This document shows positions 25,084 through 33,371 of a stretch of DNA of 64,000 nt, piece after piece (position 1 is the first letter of the stretch; every line of letters begins with the position of its first letter). Origin of the DNA: Anaerolineae bacterium (lineage in GTDB: Bacteria > Chloroflexota > Anaerolineae > Anaerolineales > Anaerolineaceae). The notes under the pieces were generated by a model, which was not told the DNA's origin, did not search any database, and saw only the letters and a program-made list of their open reading frames with translations. The DNA lies in assembly GCA_013178095.1 (NCBI GenBank), contig JABLXK010000014.1:1-64000 (forward strand). Direction: 5' to 3'. The translations under genes and the position numbers were made by a program.

Positions 25084-25920
25084 CTAGAACAGGATAGTGG
25101 CCAGCTCGGCGCGGAAACTGCGCGTCTGCGGGTCATCTTCGCCCATGATCTCCAAAATACCCAGGATTACCTGTTTCACCAATCCGCCGCGGAAGCGCTT
25201 GTCCGCGCGCAGGATGTCAAGCATGCCGTCCAGAGCTGGCGGAAATTTTCCCTGCCCCGCCAGCCGCAGGCTGTTGCGAAAGACAGCGTCCAGGTTATTG
25301 TCGTCCGGCAGCAAATCCTGTTTGAATTGCAGCAGGCTTTCGGCATAAGGCAGCAAGAGCTGCGCCTGATTATATTCGCGTCCCGAAGGGATCGCTTTCA
25401 ATAACGCCAGCGCTTCTTCCGGCTTGTCTTGCGCCAGCAGAGCTTTCGCCAAACCCAGTTGGATGGAAACCGATTCAGGTTGCTGTTCCAATGCCTTGCG
25501 CAGCACACATTCTGCGTCGCTCCATTTATGATTGGCCAGCAGTCCCTGCCCTTTCTCGATGTCCAGGTCCAGCGGGCTGGGCGGCGTCAACCGGCCGATG
25601 AAATCCCGAAGCCGCGATTCCGGCTGTATGCCGCTGAACTCGCCCGCCACCTGCCCGTCGATGAAGGCTTTCACGGTCGGGATGCTGCGCACATTGAATT
25701 GCAGCGCCAGGTTGGGGTTTTGGTCAATATTGACTTTCGCCAGTCGCAAACCGCCGTTGGCTTCATCCACAATTTTTTCCAGCAGCGGGCTAAGCGTCTG
25801 GCAGGGTTTACACCATTCCGCCCAAAAATCCACTAAAACCGGGATGTTGCGTGAATATGCGATGACTTCGTATTCGAAATTCAATTCATTGACGTCGATT
25901 TTGTTATCCGTTGCCATCAT
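25084..25920 (-). CDS. Thioredoxin-TPR protein (YbbN/CnoX-like)
   Basis: This 278-aa protein has an N-terminal thioredoxin domain with the intact site FWAEWCKPCQTLSPLLEK (WCKPC near residue 36) and the cis-Pro loop RSIPTVKAFIDG. About 150 residues of TPR-like helices follow (WSDAECVLRKALEQQPE). This is the architecture of YbbN/CnoX chaperone-redoxins; unlike the E. coli protein it keeps both active-site cysteines, so it could be an active oxidoreductase. There is no signal peptide, so it is cytosolic. It is separated from a small unknown gene by 24 nt. Confidence 0.85.
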   Translation of the reverse strand: MMATDNKIDVNELNFEYEVIAYSRNIPVLVDFWAEWCKPCQTLSPLLEKIVDEANGGLRLAKVNIDQNPNLALQFNVRSIPTVKAFIDGQVAGEFSGIQPESRLRDFIGRLTPPSPLDLDIEKGQGLLANHKWSDAECVLRKALEQQPESVSIQLGLAKALLAQDKPEEALALLKAIPSGREYNQAQLLLPYAESLLQFKQDLLPDDNNLDAVFRNSLRLAGQGKFPPALDGMLDILRADKRFRGGLVKQVILGILEIMGEDDPQTRSFRAELATILF

Positions 25921-25944
25921 AGTCTTTTCTCCGCTTGCGGTTGC

Positions 25945-26367
25945 TCATTCATCGTCTTCGCTCGGCATGGCGGGTTGTTCCACGCGCAGTACCTCGCCGT
26001 GGTAGTTCACTACAATTTTAAACCCAAGCATGCCCAGATAATTTCGCCCGGCTTCCGGCAGCCCTTGCTCCAGCAGGCGCTTCATCTGGTCGTCCACGTT
26101 CTCCAGTTGATTCTGGATAATGGCATGCGTGAACAGATCATCCTGCCCCAGCATCTTCACGGTTTGCTCAGTGATCAGGTCTTTGTTTTCTTCTACCTGG
26201 TTCAGCATGGCCGTCAGCACCTGGCAGTCGATCTGTTCAGAGGGTATATGCCGCCTGAATCCTTCGTCGTCGATCACATAGCAGGCTTCCTCCCCGACAA
26301 AGGCCGTGTCCAATTGCCGGTCATTCTCGTCAAATACCAAACCTTCAAAAACTGCTTTTTTACCCAT
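25945..26367 (-). CDS. Conserved-looking hypothetical protein (140 aa)
   Basis: I do not recognise this soluble acidic protein. It opens KKAVFEGLVFDENDRQLDTA and reads VGEEACYVIDDEGFRRHIPS, followed by long amphipathic helices and an acidic tail EQPAMPSEDDE. No membrane segment or metal motif is visible. It lies 24 nt upstream of the thioredoxin-TPR gene on the same strand, so a chaperone- or redox-linked role is possible only by context. Confidence 0.65.
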   Translation of the reverse strand: MGKKAVFEGLVFDENDRQLDTAFVGEEACYVIDDEGFRRHIPSEQIDCQVLTAMLNQVEENKDLITEQTVKMLGQDDLFTHAIIQNQLENVDDQMKRLLEQGLPEAGRNYLGMLGFKIVVNYHGEVLRVEQPAMPSEDDE

Positions 26368-26426
26368 AATTGGACAAAATTTTAATCACAAGGCCGCAAG
26401 ATGTTTCTTAACAATTTCTATGAATG

Positions 26427-27479
26427 TTAATAAACTTCCACGCGTGTACCGTTATTGGAAACGTGTTTCATTTCGCCCGGCGCCACCACCGGCTGCGTCC
26501 ACAGGTAAATCCAGCGCGCAGCCGGAATGGGCAGGTTGATGCAGCCGTGGCTGTTGGGTTTGCTGAAATCGTTATGCCAGTAAGTCCCGTGAAAGGCGAT
26601 GCCGCTTTCGGTAAAATAGCTCACCCAGGGTACTCCGTAAAGCTCGTCATCGTTGGATCCGATGCGGTCGGTATGCACCATGTGCCGGGATGGCCGTTTG
26701 TAATTGATCACGTATTTTCCGGCGGGGGTGGTGAGGTCGATATCTCCGATTAATTGACCGGAAGATAATGCGGACATGAAGACTGGTTCTTCGTTTTCGT
26801 AAGCAATCAGAAATTGCTCGCGCAAGTCGATCCGGATTACTTTCTTGCTCTGATCCATTTCGGTGGAAGTCGGTGTTAGTTCCGTTTCGTCGATCAAACG
26901 CAGGTGGGAAGCGTTTACGTAATACGAATCCTCCCAGCGATCTTCTTTCACCAGGTAATACAGGGTGCCTTCCTCGTCCTTGCCCAGCCCGTAGATCCAG
27001 TGGGTGGAGCCATAGAAAAACATCTGGTTTTCGGTTTTGTTGCGGTTATTGTTCTGTCGGTTCACAACCGCGGTGGTAAACGGAACGGTCACTTCTACCA
27101 GTTGCCCGCTGGTATTGAAGGTCCTTACCGGTTCGTTGATCCGGTTTTGTACCGGCTGCGCGTTTTTCGAATGCAGGTAACTTTCATCTTTCAATTGGAA
27201 CCAAATTTCGCTATGCGGCCGACCGGTATCAACCTTGACCTCGCGTTCATATTCGACGATGTCGTTGAACGCATAGGTGGCCACGACTTCGCTGCTTTCA
27301 TCCGGCGCGCGGTGGGTCGTGCTGCCATTGTAAAGCACTCTTCCCAGTTTCCCTGAACTTGCCTCATCAGATTCGATCCGCGTGTAAAACGATGCCGGCC
27401 TTCCGTTCCAAAGCAACGCGTTGGCTGAAAGCATCAGCGAGTATTTTAGAAAGTCACGTCGATCAAAAGTCTTATTCAT
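26427..27479 (-). CDS. L,D-transpeptidase (YkuD) with Tat-type signal
   Basis: This 350-aa protein has an N-terminal twin-arginine pattern (DRRDFLKYSLMLSANALLW) pointing to Tat export. Its middle holds two SH3-like regions. The C-terminal YkuD domain has GIAFHGTYWHNDF and KPNSHGCINLP, where the SHGC Cys is the nucleophile. It cross-links peptidoglycan or anchors proteins by 3-3 links. The next gene downstream, 6 nt after the stop of its neighbour, encodes a second YkuD protein, so the two form a tandem pair. Confidence 0.85.
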   Translation of the reverse strand: MNKTFDRRDFLKYSLMLSANALLWNGRPASFYTRIESDEASSGKLGRVLYNGSTTHRAPDESSEVVATYAFNDIVEYEREVKVDTGRPHSEIWFQLKDESYLHSKNAQPVQNRINEPVRTFNTSGQLVEVTVPFTTAVVNRQNNNRNKTENQMFFYGSTHWIYGLGKDEEGTLYYLVKEDRWEDSYYVNASHLRLIDETELTPTSTEMDQSKKVIRIDLREQFLIAYENEEPVFMSALSSGQLIGDIDLTTPAGKYVINYKRPSRHMVHTDRIGSNDDELYGVPWVSYFTESGIAFHGTYWHNDFSKPNSHGCINLPIPAARWIYLWTQPVVAPGEMKHVSNNGTRVEVY

Positions 27480-27485
27480 GTTTGC

Positions 27486-28130
27486 CTAATAATGAACGAA
27501 TACATACGTTCCCACCGGGGCATTTTCGTATACCCAGGCTGCATCCTCCGTTTTCATATTAACACAACCCCGGCTCATGGGCGTACCGAAATTATCGTGC
27601 CAGTATGTGCCATGAATGGAATAACCCTTATAAAAGAACATGGAATAGGGCACATCCGGAAGGTCGTAATCCGGTCCGCGCATGGTGTATTGGCTGTATT
27701 TGGCATAAATACGGTAGGTGCCGGTAACGGTTTTGAATGACTCGGTGCCGCTGGAGATGAGAAAAGTGTTGACGATCTGGTTCCCGCGATATGCGCTCAA
27801 GGTTTGCGCGCTCAAGTTGACTTCAATCCACAAGGTGTTGCCTTGCGCGGCTTCCTCAGGAATATCCCAGGGATGCGCGAAGTAATCAGCGTAGTATTTA
27901 TCCGGTGTCTGGCTGGGGGTGGGCAGCAAAGTCGGGGTTGCCTTAGTCGTTTCCGGCGGAACTTCTGTCTCCTGGATTTGAACTTGTTCCTGCCCTGCCG
28001 CCGTAGCGTCGGTCACGCGCGCCAGGCTGAAAACGGCAGCCGTCAGCAGGAACAGGGCTGGCCAGGCGGCGTGCAGGTGTTTGTCTGCCAGGGTCGCGGA
28101 CTGGCGGGCCGCTCGTTGATCTTTATCCAT
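27486..28130 (-). CDS. L,D-transpeptidase (YkuD), short form
   Basis: This 214-aa protein has one N-terminal membrane segment (WPALFLLTAAVFSLARV), a Thr/Pro-rich linker and a YkuD domain with SIHGTYWHDNFGTPMSRGCV. Arg replaces the usual His before Gly-Cys (SRGC), which is common in the family. ATG 28130 overlaps the stop of the upstream amidase-like gene (TAATG); the frame extends to 28163 inside that gene. It is a peptidoglycan cross-linking enzyme on the outer face of the membrane. Confidence 0.83.
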   Translation of the reverse strand: MDKDQRAARQSATLADKHLHAAWPALFLLTAAVFSLARVTDATAAGQEQVQIQETEVPPETTKATPTLLPTPSQTPDKYYADYFAHPWDIPEEAAQGNTLWIEVNLSAQTLSAYRGNQIVNTFLISSGTESFKTVTGTYRIYAKYSQYTMRGPDYDLPDVPYSMFFYKGYSIHGTYWHDNFGTPMSRGCVNMKTEDAAWVYENAPVGTYVFVHY

Positions 28131-28987
28131 TACTGCTGGTCGCCCTCGCCGTTCAGAAAACACAGGATTCCCGCCACGATGCCATCGGCCGCTTTTTCAG
28201 CTTGATCGATCAGAACGCGCCGGTCAGTTTTCAATGAGCCCATCTCCAGGCGCACTACCGGAGTGGTTCCGCTCACGTCGCGAAAAATATGATAGGAAGC
28301 ATTTTCCGCGCTGATCACTTCGTAGGTGAAAGGCAGGCTGGTGGCTGCCTGATATTCTTTCGCAAGGCAGGTTGCCAATTGATCGATCTGCTCCGGATTT
28401 TGCGCCGAAAAGCTGCCCCCGATTTTAAAGCCGCTGGGCGGGATGGGCGTATCTGCGCAGGAACCGGAATAGATCGCCACGAATGCCGCGCCTTCATAGT
28501 TCAACAGCTTCAGATCATATTCCGGGAATTGATCTACGCTGTATCCCAATTTTTCCAGTTTCTCCGCGACGCGCGTGGCAATGTCGTGATTGATGTCCGC
28601 TTCGACCAATCCGTCGGCACACACCACGCCGGGATTATTATCTTCCCAGTGCCCGGCCAGGATGCCAATGGCGTTGCCGCCCTCGGCTTTCTTCTCTGAT
28701 TCCAAAGCGGCTTTGGTAGCTTCGGCTTCCACCAGCGATGCCAGGCTGGGAGTGTTGAATACTTTACGCGGGTTCCAGAGCGTCAGCAGCGTCGCCATCA
28801 CCAGCGCGATGCTGACCACGGTCTGCACCCCGCTTAATACCGTATAGTCCGCATGCGGTTTTTTCCCATCCCCTTTCGGTTCAGGGGCATCATCAACCTG
28901 TGGGATTTCTTCGTCTTCCAAAAAGGAATCCTCTCCCAACGGATCCGGGGATTCAGGCAGGGGTTCTTCAGAATAGGAATCAGTCAT
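28130..28987 (-). CDS. Membrane-anchored N-acetylmuramoyl-L-alanine amidase-like protein
   Basis: This 285-aa protein has an acidic cytoplasmic head of about 45 residues and one transmembrane helix (VVSIALVMATLLTLW). Its outer domain resembles Amidase_3, with IGILAGHWEDNNPG (Zn-His region), GLVEADINHDIATRVAEKL (Zn-Glu region) and VVRLEMGSLKTD. The family normally cleaves the MurNAc-L-Ala bond. The catalytic C-terminal Glu could not be placed with certainty, so it may be degenerate. It is followed by two L,D-transpeptidases and sits near a class A PBP, a cell-wall group. Confidence 0.7.
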   Translation of the reverse strand: MTDSYSEEPLPESPDPLGEDSFLEDEEIPQVDDAPEPKGDGKKPHADYTVLSGVQTVVSIALVMATLLTLWNPRKVFNTPSLASLVEAEATKAALESEKKAEGGNAIGILAGHWEDNNPGVVCADGLVEADINHDIATRVAEKLEKLGYSVDQFPEYDLKLLNYEGAAFVAIYSGSCADTPIPPSGFKIGGSFSAQNPEQIDQLATCLAKEYQAATSLPFTYEVISAENASYHIFRDVSGTTPVVRLEMGSLKTDRRVLIDQAEKAADGIVAGILCFLNGEGDQQ

Positions 28988-29124
28988 TTTTATTATCGGC
29001 TTTCAAGAGCGTTTGGGCTGCCATAATTAGTATAATTCCGCTGATGTTTAAAGAAAATTATAACTGAAGCAGCGCCGACATTTTGGATGATAATCAGGAT
29101 GGACTCATTAGAAGGAAGTGTTGT

Positions 29125-29706
29125 ATGACCGGAGAATCCATGTTGAGTGAAACCGATCGCCAATTATTGTTGAAGATCGCGCGGCAGGCAATCAGCGCGG
29201 CCGCCGCCGGGCTGGCTGTGCCCACTCTGGATCTGGCTGCGTTTTCTGCTGATCTGCAAGCGAACGGCGCAAGTTTTGTCACTCTCACCATCGCGGATCA
29301 ATTGCGCGGTTGCATCGGCACGCTGGAAGCCTACCAGCCGCTGGCACTGGATGTTCAGGAGCACGCCGTGGCCGCCGCCACCCAGGATTACCGCTTCCCG
29401 CCGGTCACGGCCGGTGAGGTGCCCCTGCTGCTGATCGAGATCTCGCGCCTGACCCCCACCCGCCCGTTGGCGTACAATGACTGGCGCGACCTGATCGAAA
29501 AACTGCGCCCGGGCGTGGATGGCGTTCTGATCAAGGATGGCTTTCAGCGCGCGACATTTCTTCCCCAGGTCTGGGAGAAAGTTGCCGACCCGCAGGAATT
29601 CCTCACGCATTTGTGTTACAAAATGGGCGCGCCGGGCGATCTCTGGCGCCGCAAGAAACTGGAAGTGTTTATTTATCAGGTAGAAGAATTTAAAGAAAAT
29701 ATTTAA
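29125..29706 (+). CDS. AMMECR1-domain protein (AmmeMemoRadiSam system protein A)
   Basis: This 193-aa protein has the signature TIADQLRGCIGTLEAYQPL and LTPTRPLAY of the AMMECR1 family. The strongly conserved LRGCIG is present. Function is unknown; in many prokaryotes it co-occurs with a Memo-like protein and a radical-SAM protein, neither of which is in this window. GAAGGAAG lies about 7 nt before ATG 29125, so I reject the longer start at 29083. The PBP gene follows after 2 nt and may be co-translated. Confidence 0.85.
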   Translation: MTGESMLSETDRQLLLKIARQAISAAAAGLAVPTLDLAAFSADLQANGASFVTLTIADQLRGCIGTLEAYQPLALDVQEHAVAAATQDYRFPPVTAGEVPLLLIEISRLTPTRPLAYNDWRDLIEKLRPGVDGVLIKDGFQRATFLPQVWEKVADPQEFLTHLCYKMGAPGDLWRRKKLEVFIYQVEEFKENI

Positions 29707-29708
29707 AT

Positions 29709-32700
29709 ATGGAAAAGAACCCGAATCAGGATCCCAACTCGCGCTCCCACCCATCCGATGAAACTCCCGCACAACGCCTGCGGCGCATACTCGCCAACTC
29801 GCAGCGCAAACAGGACGGACAGCCCTCTGCTCCGCAGGATTCTCCCCAATCAACTCCGGCCGCTGTTGAACCGCAAACCCCAGCTGCAGACCAAGCACTG
29901 CCCCTGGCGGATGGGGAACTGCCGGATGAACTGCCGGTAGATTTACCAGAGGAAGCACCGCTTCAGAAGAGCGATACCCAGCCTATCCCGGTCATTTCCC
30001 CGCAGCAGGCGCGGGCTGAAAACTCAAACAGCCAGATCACCCCCCGTGAACTCCTCCATGATATCGGTCAGGAGATCAGGCAAGTTTTTTCCTCCCTTTT
30101 TAAAAAGAATCGTCCATTGAAATCCGGTAAGACTGCCCCGTGGAAAAAAGTGAAGCGCGCATCCGCCCCGCCGGATCGCCCTCCCCGAAAACCTTTGAGC
30201 TGCCTGCTGAACGCAGTGATCGTCGGCCTGTTTTGCCTGGTGGCTGCCGGCCTCCTTGCCATCTCCTTCATCATTATCCAGTATTTCGTCATTGCCGCCA
30301 ACCTGCCCAGTGTGGATGACCTGCGTTCGTATGCCTCCCAATTTCAAACCACCACCATCTACGACCGCGACGGCAGCCTGATCTACGAAATCCTGGATCC
30401 CAACGCCGGCCGCCGAACCTACACAACCCTCGACCACATCTCCCCCGCTTTAATTGCCGCCACCATCGCCACGGAGGACAAGGATTTTTACACCAACCCG
30501 GGCTTTGATCCCTGGGGCATCATGCGCGCCTTTTGGCAGAACTACACCCACGGCGAGGTGGTTTCCGGCGCGTCAACCATCACCCAGCAGCTGGCGCGCG
30601 TTTTGCTGCTCTCACCCGAAGAACGCAGCCAGATCACCACGCAGCGCAAAGCGCGCGAGATCGTGCTGGCAGCCGAGATCACGCGCCGCTACAGCAAAGA
30701 CGAAATTCTGGAACTTTATCTAAATGAAATCTATTACGGGAATCTGGCTTACGGCGTCGAAGCGGCAGCCGAGACATATTTCAACGTATCCGCCGGCCAG
30801 CTCGATTTAGCCCAGGCCTCCTTTCTGGCCGGCCTGCCGCAAGCCCCGGCGGTTTATGACATTTTCACCAACCGCCAGGCCGCCCTGCTGCGCCACACGG
30901 ATGTGCTGGGCCTGATGACCCAGCTCAGCAGCGAGCGCGGTTGCATATCGGTCAACCAATCCGCCCAACCGGTCTGCGTCAGCGTGCAGGATGCGGTGAC
31001 TGCTGCTCAAGCGATAAACGCCTTCCCGTTCGTACAACGCGTCGTTTCCATGCCTTACCCGCACTGGGTCAACTACATCCGCGCGCAGCTCGAAACCCAA
31101 TTTGAGCCCCAGACCATATACCGCTCCGGCTTTAAGGTGTACACCACCCTCGATCCTAAACTGCAGGATTACGCCCAGGCCACCATCCAATCGCAAGTAG
31201 CCGCCCTGGTCAATAATAACGCTAGCGACGGCGCCCTGGTAGCCATCCAGCCTGCCAGCGGGCAGATCCTGGCAATGGTGGGTTCGGCGGATTTTTACAA
31301 CGAAGCCATTTCCGGCCAGGTGAACATGGCGGTTGCCCTGCGCCAGCCCGGTTCGTCCATCAAACCCCTCACCTATGCCGCCGCTTTTGAAAAAGGCTGG
31401 ACGCCCGCCACCCTGATCTGGGATGTGCCCAGCGAATTTCCGCCTTCCGGCGATCCTGCCGATACGCGAGATCCTTACAAACCGGTTAATTACGACGGCA
31501 AGTATCACGGCCCTCTTCTGGCGCGTGCGGCGCTGGCAAATTCGTATAACATCCCGGCTGTTAAAACCCTGGCCTTTGTGGGTATTTATGACAATCCAGC
31601 CACTCCCGAAAAAGACGGTTTCATTTCTTTCGCCGAACGCATGGGCATCTCTACTTTCACGCGCGATGATTACGGCCTGTCGCTCACCCTGGGCGGTGGA
31701 GACGTGACCCTGCTGGAATTGACCGGCGCTTTCGCAGTTTTCGCCAATGGCGGGCTGCGCGCCGCTCCTTACGCCATCGAGCGTATCGAGGACCATGACG
31801 GAAACATTATTTACCGGCATGAGGTATCGGATGAGAGCCGGCAGGTCATCCGCGCCGAGCATGCTTACCTGATCAACTCAATCCTCTCGGATAATGCCGC
31901 CCGCACGCCCGCTTTCGGTGCCAATTCCGTGCTCAAGCTGCCTTTCACGGCCGCAGTTAAAACCGGCACCACCAATGATTTCCGCGATAACTGGACGCTC
32001 GGCTACACGCCCGATATCGCCATCGGGGTTTGGATCGGCAATGCCGATTACACCCCTATGATCAACGTCAGCGGCGTGGCCGGCGCAGCCCCGGTTTGGG
32101 CGGACGTCATGCAGTGGGCGATCGATCGTTACACCGGCGGTAATCCTGCTCGGTTCATACGGCCGGAAGGAGTTGAAGAAAAAGTAATCTGTTCAGCCAC
32201 AGGCGCTGAACCTTCCGACCGCTGCAAGGATGAAAAAACCGAGATCTTTGCCAAGGGCCAACCGCCTTTGAAAGCAGAGGATGATATCTGGAAAGAAGTC
32301 AAAATCGATACTTGGACCGGTCTGAAGGCCGGCTCGGCCTGCACCGAATTCGCCGAGGAAAAATTCACGCTGAACGTCAGTGATCCCTGGGCTCGCAAAT
32401 GGCTCACCCAGGACGAAACCGGCAAGGCCTGGGCAAAAAGCATGGGTTTTTCGGAACCGCTTTTCTTCACGCCCGAAGACGAATGCGATGGCGGCAGCCC
32501 GCGCCCGACCATCGTATTCGTGGGATTGAAAGAGGATGACGTGATTACCGAACCCGAACTGGATATCTACGCGGTCGCGGACGCATCACGCAACTTCAAA
32601 CAATTTAAATTGCAGGTTGGCGTCGGCGACAACCCCACCAAGTGGAAAACTTTGCTGAAAAGCAGCCAATCCTTCGACCAACCGCAAAAATTGGTCACCT

Positions 32701-32963
32701 GGGATGCCTCCGAAGCCGGCGCTTCCCGCATCACGCTGCGTATTTATATGGAAAGCACAAAAAATACCTATGCCGAAAAACGCATTCATCTGAACCTGCA
32801 GCTTCCCGAGCCGGAACCAACCGAAGAACCCCTTCCCACCGAGACGCCGGAATTGCCGGCGTCCACTGAAACCCCGCTTCCGCCCGTTACGGCCACGCCG
32901 GAACCCACCAGCCTTCCAACATCCGAGACTGTGGAAGCTGGGATGCTCACGCCCATACCTTGA
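29709..32963 (+). CDS. Class A penicillin-binding protein (transglycosylase/transpeptidase)
   Basis: This 1084-aa bifunctional peptidoglycan synthase has a long Pro/Gln-rich cytoplasmic tail (about 1-160) and a membrane anchor (about 165-195). The GT51 domain has IATEDKDFYTNPGFDP (Glu256 catalytic) and ASTITQQLARVLL. The transpeptidase has SSIK (549-552), SYN (612-614) and KTGT (751-754). The last 200 residues carry a beta-rich region and a Pro/Thr/Glu tail. All catalytic motifs are intact. The long disordered N- and C-termini make it larger than typical PBP1. Confidence 0.92.
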   Translation: MEKNPNQDPNSRSHPSDETPAQRLRRILANSQRKQDGQPSAPQDSPQSTPAAVEPQTPAADQALPLADGELPDELPVDLPEEAPLQKSDTQPIPVISPQQARAENSNSQITPRELLHDIGQEIRQVFSSLFKKNRPLKSGKTAPWKKVKRASAPPDRPPRKPLSCLLNAVIVGLFCLVAAGLLAISFIIIQYFVIAANLPSVDDLRSYASQFQTTTIYDRDGSLIYEILDPNAGRRTYTTLDHISPALIAATIATEDKDFYTNPGFDPWGIMRAFWQNYTHGEVVSGASTITQQLARVLLLSPEERSQITTQRKAREIVLAAEITRRYSKDEILELYLNEIYYGNLAYGVEAAAETYFNVSAGQLDLAQASFLAGLPQAPAVYDIFTNRQAALLRHTDVLGLMTQLSSERGCISVNQSAQPVCVSVQDAVTAAQAINAFPFVQRVVSMPYPHWVNYIRAQLETQFEPQTIYRSGFKVYTTLDPKLQDYAQATIQSQVAALVNNNASDGALVAIQPASGQILAMVGSADFYNEAISGQVNMAVALRQPGSSIKPLTYAAAFEKGWTPATLIWDVPSEFPPSGDPADTRDPYKPVNYDGKYHGPLLARAALANSYNIPAVKTLAFVGIYDNPATPEKDGFISFAERMGISTFTRDDYGLSLTLGGGDVTLLELTGAFAVFANGGLRAAPYAIERIEDHDGNIIYRHEVSDESRQVIRAEHAYLINSILSDNAARTPAFGANSVLKLPFTAAVKTGTTNDFRDNWTLGYTPDIAIGVWIGNADYTPMINVSGVAGAAPVWADVMQWAIDRYTGGNPARFIRPEGVEEKVICSATGAEPSDRCKDEKTEIFAKGQPPLKAEDDIWKEVKIDTWTGLKAGSACTEFAEEKFTLNVSDPWARKWLTQDETGKAWAKSMGFSEPLFFTPEDECDGGSPRPTIVFVGLKEDDVITEPELDIYAVADASRNFKQFKLQVGVGDNPTKWKTLLKSSQSFDQPQKLVTWDASEAGASRITLRIYMESTKNTYAEKRIHLNLQLPEPEPTEEPLPTETPELPASTETPLPPVTATPEPTSLPTSETVEAGMLTPIP

Positions 32964-33003
32964 ACCTTAATCGCATGTCAACCGTGATAAAATTATCCAC
33001 CGC

Positions 33004-33026
33004 AAGAGCATTGCAATGCTCTTTTT
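33004..33026 (+). terminator. Rho-independent terminator after the PBP gene
   Basis: AAGAGCAT (33004-33011) pairs with ATGCTCTT (33016-33023) over a TGCA loop, followed by TTT. It lies between the PBP stop and the HPr gene. Confidence 0.75.
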
Positions 33027-33086
33027 ATATGCATGGCGACTGCGAATGATTCTACATTCGTTAATTTATTTTTGGAGTGTGTTTGC

Positions 33087-33371
33087 ATGAAAGAGACAAC
33101 AGTAACAGTAAATAACAAAGTAGGCCTGCATGCCAGACCGGCGTCGTTGTTCGTACAGGCGGCGGCAAAATATTCCTCCAACATCCAGGTTTCCTGTCAG
33201 GATCCGGACACCAAGGAATTGCGCGAAGCCAATGCGAAATCCATTTTGGGCGTCCTGACGCTGGGCGTCTTCCAGGGCATGAGTATCAAGATCCAAGCCG
33301 ATGGCGCGGATGAAGAACAAGCAGTGGAAACCCTGGCTGAGTTGGTTAAAAACAATTTCGGAGAAGACTGA
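33087..33371 (+). CDS. ptsH: HPr phosphocarrier protein
   Basis: This 94-aa protein has NKVGLHARPASLFVQAA with the phosphorylated His15. The conserved ANAKSILGVLTLG carries Ser52, the equivalent of regulatory Ser46, shifted by an insert of about six residues (QDPDTKEL). Enzyme I follows with a 1-nt stop/start overlap. ATG 33087 with TTTGGAGTG upstream is preferred to 33033. No sugar-specific EII component is in the window. Confidence 0.92.
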   Translation: MKETTVTVNNKVGLHARPASLFVQAAAKYSSNIQVSCQDPDTKELREANAKSILGVLTLGVFQGMSIKIQADGADEEQAVETLAELVKNNFGED

